A stretch of DNA of 12,481 nucleotides. Source: JBDSSS01 sp039928615 (GTDB taxonomy: Bacteria; Actinomycetota; Actinomycetes; Actinomycetales; Dermatophilaceae). The stretch spans positions 1 through 12,481 of the forward strand of contig JBDSSS010000139.1 in assembly GCA_039928615.1 (NCBI GenBank), given 5' to 3'. Shown here one piece after another: positions 7,676 through 12,481 of this stretch (its first letter is position 1; the number at the start of each line of letters is the position of its first letter). Under the pieces are notes generated by a model that saw only the letters and a program-made list of their open reading frames with translations, had not been told where the DNA came from and made no database searches. The translations under genes and the position numbers were made by a program.

Positions 7676-9415
7676 ATGGACACGACGCCGACGACGGCCA
7701 CCTCGGCGGAGCTCTCGCTCGCCCTGCTCCAGCAGCTCTGGGCCGGAGGGGTGCGCGACGTCGTGCTCGCCCCCGGCTCCCGCTCCGCCCCGCTCGCCCT
7801 CGCTGCACATGCCGCCGACGCCGCAGGCGACCTGCGGCTGCACGTCCGCGTCGACGAGCGCAGCGCCGGCTTCCTCGCGCTCGGCCTCGCGACCGGCTCG
7901 CGGCGACCGGTCGCCGTCGTCACCACCTCGGGCACGGCGGTCGGCAACCTGCTGCCGGCAGTGATGGAGGCGCACCACACCGGGCGCCGCCTTGTCGTCG
8001 TCAGCGCCGACCGGCCCGCCCGGCTGCGGGGCTCCGGGGCCAACCAGACGACGCTCCAGGCCGATCTCTTCGGGCCCTTCGCCCCGTGCCACGACCTCGA
8101 CGCGGCGAGCGCCGGCGACGCCCTCGACGCGGCCGTCGCCTCGGCCTGCGCAGGCCCGGGCCCGGCCCAGCTCAACCTCCAGCTCGACGACCCGCTGCTG
8201 CCCGAGGGCGACGGCCCGTGGTGGCAGCGCCCCTCCCCCACCCCGGTTCGAGGTGATGCCGAGGCCCCGGCCGCGCAGAATCACCTCCAACCGGGGGGCG
8301 CGGAGGACCCGGTGGCGGCGGTCGAGGTGCTGACCCGCGGACCGCGCACCGTCGTCGTGGCCGGGGACGACGCCGGACCGGCCGCCCGTCTGCTCGCCGA
8401 GGCCGGCGGCTGGCCGCTGCTCGCCGAGCCGACCTCGGGCGCCCGCATCGGCGCGAACGCGATCCGGACCCACCGGTTGCTGCTCACCACCGCGCTGCGC
8501 GACCGGGTCGAGCGCGTCGTCGTCGTCGGGCACCCGACCCTCTCGCGCCCCGTGACGCGGCTGATCAGCGATCCCGCCCTCGAGGTGGTCGCGGTGCGGA
8601 CCGCGAGCGGGGTGGCCACCGACCCCGGCCGGGTCGCGCGGGTCGTCGACGCCGTGCCCCGCCTCGACGACCGCAACACCGGCTCCGACACCGGCTCCGA
8701 CGAGGCCGACGACGCCTGGCTCCAGCAGTGGCGCGAGGCGGACGCCCGGCTCGGCGCGCTCCTCGACGCGGCCCTCCAGAGCGATGCAGCGACGGCCGGG
8801 CCGATCCCGCCCCTGCTCGTCGCTGCCGCCGTGGGCCGGGCGGTGGGGGCCGACACGAGCCTCGTCGTCGGCTCGTCCAACCCGGTGCGCGACCTCGACG
8901 TCATGGCGGTCCCCTGGCCGCCGCACCAGCGCCGCTTCGTCGTCGGCAACCGCGGTCTGGCCGGCATCGACGGCGTCGTCTCGACGGCGATCGGGGTCGC
9001 GCTGGGCCGTCGGGACCCCGCCCGCACCATCGCCTACCTCGGCGACCTCACCTTCGTGCACGACTCGGGCGGGCTCGTCATCGGGCCGGACGAGCCGGTC
9101 CCGTCGGTCACGCTCGTCGTGCTGAGCGACGACGGGGGCGCGATCTTCGCCACGCTCGAGCAGGGCGCGGGGCCGTATGCCGCCGGCTTCGAGCGCGTCT
9201 TCGCGACCCCGCACGGCACCGACCTCGCCGCGCTGTGCGCAGCCCACCACACCGCATACGAACGCGTGACCGGACTCGACCGGCTGGAGGTCGCCCTGGC
9301 CGAGCGCCCAGCGGGGATCCGGGTGCTCGAGGTGCCGGTGTCGCGCGGCGACCGCCGGGCCGAGTCCGCGCGGCTGCGTGAGCTCGCTCGGCAGGCCGTG
9401 CCCGGCCCGGCCTGA
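7676..9415 (+). CDS. menD: 2-succinyl-5-enolpyruvyl-6-hydroxy-3-cyclohexene-1-carboxylate synthase
   Basis: This thiamine-diphosphate enzyme decarboxylates 2-oxoglutarate and adds the succinyl unit to isochorismate, giving SEPHCHC. The 579 residues contain the N-terminal pyrimidine-binding domain with the activating Glu61 in VDERSAGF. The MenD signature SADRPARLRGSGANQTT follows, then a central domain (EPTSGARIGANAI). The C-terminal pyrophosphate domain has VGNRGLAGIDG and the Mg2+-binding YLGDLTFVHDSGGL. The ATG at 7676 comes 7 bases after the menF stop and lacks a clear ribosome binding site, so coupling is likely. Two oddities sit in linkers: a 17-bp-arm palindrome encodes residues 189-207, and a 12-bp tandem repeat gives TGSDTGSD near residues 334-342. 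The 3' end faces the BKACE gene across 27 bases, with no obvious terminator between them. Confidence 0.96.
   Translation: MDTTPTTATSAELSLALLQQLWAGGVRDVVLAPGSRSAPLALAAHAADAAGDLRLHVRVDERSAGFLALGLATGSRRPVAVVTTSGTAVGNLLPAVMEAHHTGRRLVVVSADRPARLRGSGANQTTLQADLFGPFAPCHDLDAASAGDALDAAVASACAGPGPAQLNLQLDDPLLPEGDGPWWQRPSPTPVRGDAEAPAAQNHLQPGGAEDPVAAVEVLTRGPRTVVVAGDDAGPAARLLAEAGGWPLLAEPTSGARIGANAIRTHRLLLTTALRDRVERVVVVGHPTLSRPVTRLISDPALEVVAVRTASGVATDPGRVARVVDAVPRLDDRNTGSDTGSDEADDAWLQQWREADARLGALLDAALQSDAATAGPIPPLLVAAAVGRAVGADTSLVVGSSNPVRDLDVMAVPWPPHQRRFVVGNRGLAGIDGVVSTAIGVALGRRDPARTIAYLGDLTFVHDSGGLVIGPDEPVPSVTLVVLSDDGGAIFATLEQGAGPYAAGFERVFATPHGTDLAALCAAHHTAYERVTGLDRLEVALAERPAGIRVLEVPVSRGDRRAESARLRELARQAVPGPA
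8241..8296. repeat. Palindromic element in frame within menD
   Basis: CCCCGGTTCGAGGTGAT (8241-8257) and ATCACCTCCAACCGGGG (8280-8296) are reverse complements over 17 bases with a single mismatch, separated by 22 GC-rich bases. It encodes residues 189-207, in the variable linker between the pyrimidine-binding and central domains of MenD. This part of the protein (RGDAEAPAAQNHLQPG) resembles no conserved MenD segment. A long near-perfect palindrome inside a coding sequence suggests an inserted repetitive element, comparable in principle to the in-gene palindromic elements of Rickettsia. A dispersed copy elsewhere in the genome would confirm it. Confidence 0.7.
8676..8701 (+). repeat. 12-bp tandem duplication in menD
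   Basis: ACACCGGCTCCG occurs twice in succession (8676-8687, 8688-8699) and encodes TGSDTGSD. It lies in the acidic, poorly conserved linker before the C-terminal pyrophosphate-binding domain. It is probably a recent slippage product with no functional cost. Confidence 0.6.
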
Positions 9416-9442
9416 CCCCCGACGGTCACGGGACGCGTCACG

Positions 9443-10204
9443 TCAGCGCAGGTCGGGCACGGGCCACTGGGTCGGCGAGCCGCCGAGCGGCTCCCGCGCG
9501 GCCCGGACGAGGGCCGCGTTGTCGTGGGCCTCGCGGCCGGTCGGCAGGGCCAGGGTGTCCTCGAGCCCGATCCGCACGTCGAAGCCCTGGGCCTGGGCCC
9601 ACCGCAGCACCGGCCACGACCAGGCCTGCTCGCCGTGGACGAGCACCGGCGCGGGGCCCATCCCGAGGGCGGCGAGGACCCGCTCGGCCGCCCACGTGCC
9701 GCTCGAGCCGGGGCTGACGCCGGGGACCACCTCGACGAGGACCCGCTCGACCTGCCAGGGCCAGTTGGTGGAGACGAACTGGCCCGCAGCGTTCGGCGTC
9801 CACAGGCCTGCCTCGACGCCGATGCCGCGGTCGTGCAGCGCCTCGGCGAGTGCCACCGCGCCGTCCTCGTGCCAGTTGACGCTGGCGCAGTCCGGGCCTC
9901 CCTCGTCCGGTGCGGGCCACTCGGCGACGTGGGCCACCTTCTGCCGGGCCGAGCCGACGATGCCGTCGCGGGTCGAGACCGAGACCCGGATGCCGGGCAC
10001 CGCAGCCCGGATCGCGGTTGCGGCGTCGACGACGTGCCGGGTGTCGAGGGTCTCGAGGCCGTCGTCTCCGCGCGGGTGGACGTGCACCATGAAGGCGCCC
10101 GCATCGACCGCGGACGCGGACGCCTCGGCGAGCTGGGCCGCCGTGACGGGCAGGCGCGGGTGCGACCGGGGGTGCCGGGCGCCGTTGAGGCAGGCCTTGA
10201 TCAC
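9443..10204 (-). CDS. BKACE family enzyme (DUF849, 3-keto-5-aminohexanoate cleavage-like)
   Basis: This 253-residue TIM-barrel protein resembles beta-keto acid cleavage enzymes. These use a Zn2+ ion to condense a beta-keto acid with acetyl-CoA, releasing acetoacetate and a new acyl-CoA. The zinc ligands are visible as HVHPR (His41, His43) and the conserved Glu215 in GLEDTL. The strand-end motifs SVSTRDG (75-81), CASVNWHEDG (106-115) and GVEAGLW (129-135) follow the family order. It is shorter than the characterised Kce protein (about 275 residues or more). The GTG start at 10204 overlaps the menC stop as GTGA and has a strong GGAGG 6 bases upstream, so it is translationally coupled to menC. 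The substrate cannot be deduced. The location in a menaquinone cluster is suggestive, but no step of the known pathway needs this chemistry. Confidence 0.8.
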   Translation of the reverse strand: MIKACLNGARHPRSHPRLPVTAAQLAEASASAVDAGAFMVHVHPRGDDGLETLDTRHVVDAATAIRAAVPGIRVSVSTRDGIVGSARQKVAHVAEWPAPDEGGPDCASVNWHEDGAVALAEALHDRGIGVEAGLWTPNAAGQFVSTNWPWQVERVLVEVVPGVSPGSSGTWAAERVLAALGMGPAPVLVHGEQAWSWPVLRWAQAQGFDVRIGLEDTLALPTGREAHDNAALVRAAREPLGGSPTQWPVPDLR

Positions 10205-11208
10205 GGGTGTCCTCCGTCGGCAGTGAGCTGGGCGTGGCAGCGGGTGAGCCGGTCGCGCCACCAGCGCTGCCGCTCGGGGTCGGCGGCGAGGCTCCTCAGC
10301 GCGTCGGGGTCGACCCGGGCCCGTCCGGGGACGAGGTGACCGCCGACCGGTCGCAGCGGCGGGTCGGCGACGTCGGTGGCGAAGAGGCCCACGGTGCCCA
10401 GACCGCAGGCGTGGTCGAGCGCGGGCAGCGCGGCTGCCAGGGCCACCCCGGCAGCGATCCCGACGCTCGTGTCGAGGGCAGACGAGACGACCGCGGGCAG
10501 GCCGCACGCGTCGACGATCTCGAGGGCCCGGGACACCCCGCCGAGCGGCGCGACCTTGACGACGACGAGATCGGCCGCGCCGAGGGCGGCGACGCGCAGC
10601 GGGTCCTCGGCCCGGCGGATCGACTCGTCGGCGGCGATCGGCACGTCGACCCCGGCCCGGGCGAGGGCGGTCCGCAGCCAGGCGAGGTCCTCGACGGTGG
10701 CGCAGGGCTGCTCGACGTACTCGAGGTCGTAGGCCGCGAGCCGTCCGATCGCCGCGAGCGCGGCCTCGCGGTCCCACCCACCGTTGGCATCGACCCGGAT
10801 CCGTGCCGACGTGCCCATCGCTGCCCGCACGGCGGCGACGCGGTCGAGGTCGTCGCCGAGCGTCTGGCCGGCCTCGGCGACCTTGACCTTCGCCGTCGTG
10901 CAGCCGTCGAAGCGGGCGAGCACGGCCTCGACCTCGTCCGGCGCGACGGCGGGCACGGTGGCGTTGACCGGGACGTGGGCACGAACGGGCACCGGCCACC
11001 CGGCATGGGCCGCCTCGATGCCGGCGGCGAGCCAGCGGGCGGCCTCGACGTCGGCATACTCGACGAACGGCGCGAACTCGCCCCAGCCCGAGGGGCCCTC
11101 GAAGAGGACGGCCTCGCGGGTCGTCACCCCACGGAAGCGGACGCGCATCGGCAGCGCGACGACGTGGGCGCCCGCGAGCAGCTCGTCGGCGGACGGGAGC
11201 GCGGTCAT
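10201..11208 (-). CDS. menC: o-Succinylbenzoate synthase (enolase superfamily)
   Basis: It dehydrates SHCHC to o-succinylbenzoate in the menaquinone pathway. The 335-residue protein has the N-terminal capping domain with GWGEFAPF (41-48) and an (alpha/beta)-barrel holding the catalytic set. These are AKVKV (Lys107, catalytic Lys109), metal ligands Asp140 in DANGGW, Glu166 in EQP and Asp194 in DES, and the second lysine Lys218 in VVKVAPLGG. Some enzymes of this family also racemise N-succinyl or N-acyl amino acids, and sequence alone cannot exclude that. The ATG at 11208 follows GATGAT by 6 bases with no ribosome binding site, so a leaderless transcript is possible. It lies 51 bases after the Nudix gene and overlaps the BKACE gene by 4 bases. 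Confidence 0.92.
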   Translation of the reverse strand: MTALPSADELLAGAHVVALPMRVRFRGVTTREAVLFEGPSGWGEFAPFVEYADVEAARWLAAGIEAAHAGWPVPVRAHVPVNATVPAVAPDEVEAVLARFDGCTTAKVKVAEAGQTLGDDLDRVAAVRAAMGTSARIRVDANGGWDREAALAAIGRLAAYDLEYVEQPCATVEDLAWLRTALARAGVDVPIAADESIRRAEDPLRVAALGAADLVVVKVAPLGGVSRALEIVDACGLPAVVSSALDTSVGIAAGVALAAALPALDHACGLGTVGLFATDVADPPLRPVGGHLVPGRARVDPDALRSLAADPERQRWWRDRLTRCHAQLTADGGHP

Positions 11209-11259
11209 GAGCCCATCATCACCGACCCGCGACCCGATGGTGTCAGCGGGACGGGGCGC

Positions 11260-11760
11260 TCAGTCGGAGGGGTGGGGGCCGAGGGCCACGTCGGCGGGGT
11301 TCTCGACGGCGACGGCGATCCGGTCGCGAAAGGTCGCCGACATCTCCGGCAGCCCGTCGAGCGGGAACCAGCTGGCCTCGGTCGACTCGTCGTCACCCGG
11401 TCGCGGCTCGCCCGAGACCCAGCGGCAGCGGAAGGTGTGGTCGAGGTAGGCCGCCCGGTCGCCGTTGACGTGGGTCACCTCCGACGTCGCGCGCACCCAG
11501 ACGAGGCGCTCGATCTCGGCGACGACGCAGGCCTCCTCCTCGACCTCGCGCAACGCGGCCACGTGGGCGTCCTCGGCGGGGTCGATGATGCCCGTCACCG
11601 GCGTCCAGGCCCCGTTGTCCGAGCGCTTGACGAGCAGCACCTCGAGCGAGCCGGGGGCATCGGCCCGGTCGCGCAGGACGACGGCGGTGATGCCCGGCAG
11701 CCAGAGCGGGTCGGTCCCGATCCGCTCGCGCAGGGCGACGATGAAGGGCGGGATCGGCAT
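11260..11760 (-). CDS. Nudix hydrolase
   Basis: This is a 166-residue Nudix-fold protein, expected to hydrolyse a nucleoside diphosphate linked to another moiety using Mg2+. The Nudix box spans residues 57-79: Gly57, Glu63, then REVEEEACV (71-79). All catalytic acidic residues are present, but the penultimate Gly of the consensus is Cys78. The protein ends with an acidic, aromatic segment (ASWFPLDGLPEM) typical of MutT/ADP-ribose pyrophosphatase relatives. The substrate is not predictable. The ATG at 11760 lies 7 bases after TAGGGT, a good TAnnnT -10, with no clear ribosome binding site, which again suggests a leaderless mRNA. It is the first gene of a likely unit with menC and the BKACE gene, and is divergent from menB. 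The link to menaquinone synthesis may be positional only. Confidence 0.88.
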   Translation of the reverse strand: MPIPPFIVALRERIGTDPLWLPGITAVVLRDRADAPGSLEVLLVKRSDNGAWTPVTGIIDPAEDAHVAALREVEEEACVVAEIERLVWVRATSEVTHVNGDRAAYLDHTFRCRWVSGEPRPGDDESTEASWFPLDGLPEMSATFRDRIAVAVENPADVALGPHPSD

Positions 11761-11767
11761 GACCCCG

Positions 11768-11773
11768 ACCCTA
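11768..11773 (-). promoter_or_regulatory. -10 element of the Nudix-menC-BKACE unit, probable leaderless start
   Basis: On the minus strand, TAGGGT is followed by 7 bases and the ATG at 11760. This matches the TAnnnT pattern with the transcript start expected at the start codon. I see no convincing -35. Confidence 0.4.
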
Positions 11774-11796
11774 GCGAGCCGGTCGCCCGAGGAGAG

Positions 11797-11828
11797 GTAT
11801 GCCGCTCACGGCGGGGACTGCGGCATAC
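11797..11828. repeat. Perfect 9-bp inverted repeat in the Nudix/menB divergent promoter region
   Basis: GTATGCCGC (11797-11805) and GCGGCATAC (11820-11828) are exact reverse complements separated by 14 bases. The repeat lies between the predicted -10 elements of the Nudix gene and menB, just upstream of the expected menB -35 region. It could be a regulator operator acting on one or both promoters. A terminator is unlikely, because both genes point away from it. Confidence 0.6.
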
Positions 11829-11855
11829 GTCGGCCGCGCGCCCCGACCACCTCGT

Positions 11856-11861
11856 TAGGCT
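11856..11861 (+). promoter_or_regulatory. -10 element of a probable leaderless menB promoter
   Basis: TAGGCT (TAnnnT) is followed by GCGGAC and then the menB GTG at 11868. This places the expected transcript start on the G of the start codon. No ribosome binding site is present in the 6-base gap, which supports leaderless translation from GTG. Confidence 0.5.
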
Positions 11862-11867
11862 GCGGAC

Positions 11868-12481
11868 GTGACCAGTGCGCACGTCTCGGACGTCTTCGAC
11901 CCGGCGGAGTGGGACGCCGTGCCCGGCTTCGACCTCACCGACATCACCTACCACCGGCGGCGGGCCGTCGAGGGGCGCCCGCACGCCGAGTCGGGCGTCG
12001 TGCGGATCGCGTTCGACCGGCCCGAGGTGCTCAACGCCTTCCGCCCGCACACCGTCGACGAGCTCTACCGCGCCCTCGACCACGCCCGGATGACCCCGGA
12101 CGTCGGGGTCGTGCTGCTCACCGGCAACGGGCCGTCGCCGAAGGACGGGAAGTGGTCGTTCTGCTCCGGGGGCGACCAGCGGATCCGGGGCCGGTCCGGC
12201 TACCAGTACGCGACCTCGCCGGACGCCGACGCCACCTCGTCCGGCATCGACGCGGCCCGGGTGCGAGCCCAGGGCGGGCGGCTGCACATCCTCGAGGTGC
12301 AGCGGCTGATCCGGACGATGCCCAAGGTCGTCATCGCCGTCGTCGGCGGCTGGGCGGCCGGCGGTGGCCACTCCCTCCACGTCGTCTGCGACCTCACCGT
12401 CGCGTCGCGGCAGGAGGCGCGGTTCAAGCAGACCGACGCGGACGTCGGCTCCTTCGACGCGGGCTACGGCAGCGCCTACCT
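11868..12481 (+). CDS. menB: 1,4-Dihydroxy-2-naphthoyl-CoA synthase (partial, 3' end outside window)
   Basis: This crotonase-family enzyme closes the second ring of the naphthoquinone, converting o-succinylbenzoyl-CoA to DHNA-CoA. The visible 204 codons contain DLTDITYHRR near the start, the substrate-loop region RPEVLNAFRPHTVDELYR, and the oxyanion-hole segments FCSGGDQRIRGRSGYQYA and GWAAGGGHSLHVVCDLT. The catalytic region KQTDADVGSFDAGYGSAYL lies at the window edge. These closely follow the Mycobacterium tuberculosis MenB sequence as I recall it. The family is about 290-310 residues, so the last third, including the C-terminal catalytic tyrosine, is missing. The GTG at 11868 is chosen because it gives the usual N-terminus and sits directly after a -10 motif. 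The insert ATSPDADATSSGIDAARVRAQ before GRLHILEVQ is slightly longer than in mycobacteria. Confidence 0.96.
   Translation, partial: MTSAHVSDVFDPAEWDAVPGFDLTDITYHRRRAVEGRPHAESGVVRIAFDRPEVLNAFRPHTVDELYRALDHARMTPDVGVVLLTGNGPSPKDGKWSFCSGGDQRIRGRSGYQYATSPDADATSSGIDAARVRAQGGRLHILEVQRLIRTMPKVVIAVVGGWAAGGGHSLHVVCDLTVASRQEARFKQTDADVGSFDAGYGSAY

Noticed and set aside
8241..8296. Terminator or tRNA fragment in menD (GGTTCGA resembles a T-loop)
   Set aside because: There is no acceptor, anticodon arm or U-tract, the arms pair with each other along their length, and the menD frame continues through it.
7463..9415. N-terminal extension of menD upstream of 7676
   Set aside because: The extra 71 residues are an out-of-frame reading of the menF 3' end. 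MenD similarity begins after the ATG at 7676.
9412..9446. CTGAC/GTCAG inverted repeat at the menD and BKACE convergent ends
   Set aside because: The five-base arms consist mainly of the two stop codons and their neighbours. The 27-base gap has no stable hairpin, so I do not call a bidirectional terminator.
9443..10999. Single long frame running from within menC into the BKACE gene
   Set aside because: The upstream part is an out-of-frame, Arg-rich shadow of menC. The GTG at 10204, with a strong ribosome binding site and GTGA overlap, is the credible start.

Overview
The window is GC-rich chromosomal DNA (my rough estimate is a little over 70% G+C). It carries genes for a menaquinone-based respiratory chain and looks actinobacterial. 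The NuoC and NuoD N-terminal extensions, the NuoE C-terminal tail, the MenB and MenG sequences, GTG starts and -10 motifs placed almost on the start codons all point that way. A Micrococcales lineage such as Intrasporangiaceae is plausible, but I infer that from protein style only.

Layout. Positions 1-5262, minus strand, hold the promoter-proximal part of the complex I operon, nuoA-nuoB-nuoC-nuoD-(small ORF)-nuoE-nuoF. Genes overlap by 1-4 bases or lie 9 bases apart, and nuoF runs off the left edge a few codons before its expected end. Positions 5263-5593 are a non-coding control region. It holds a promoter, a near-consensus Rex operator just downstream of the predicted transcript start, a DtxR/IdeR-like iron box just upstream of the -35, a hairpin after menG and an 11-bp tandem repeat. 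Positions 5594-12481 hold menaquinone genes in several units: menG (minus); menF-menD (plus); a Nudix hydrolase, menC and a BKACE/DUF849 enzyme (all minus, the last two overlapping); and the first 204 codons of menB (plus).

Together, MenF, MenD, MenC and MenB take chorismate towards dihydroxynaphthoate, and MenG methylates demethylmenaquinone. The resulting menaquinone is the electron acceptor of the complex I encoded next door. MenE, MenA, MenH and NuoG-N are not in the window.

The most unusual structures are two palindromic elements. One is a 104-bp unit between nuoD and nuoE, bounded by 11-bp direct repeats. It encodes a 35-codon ORF whose start and stop both overlap the neighbouring genes as ATGA, the architecture known from mycobacterial MIRU elements. 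The other is a 56-bp near-perfect inverted repeat (17-bp arms) lying in frame in the inter-domain linker of menD. Also notable are the Rex operator, the iron box, the probable leaderless promoters of the men genes and the BKACE gene translationally coupled to menC.
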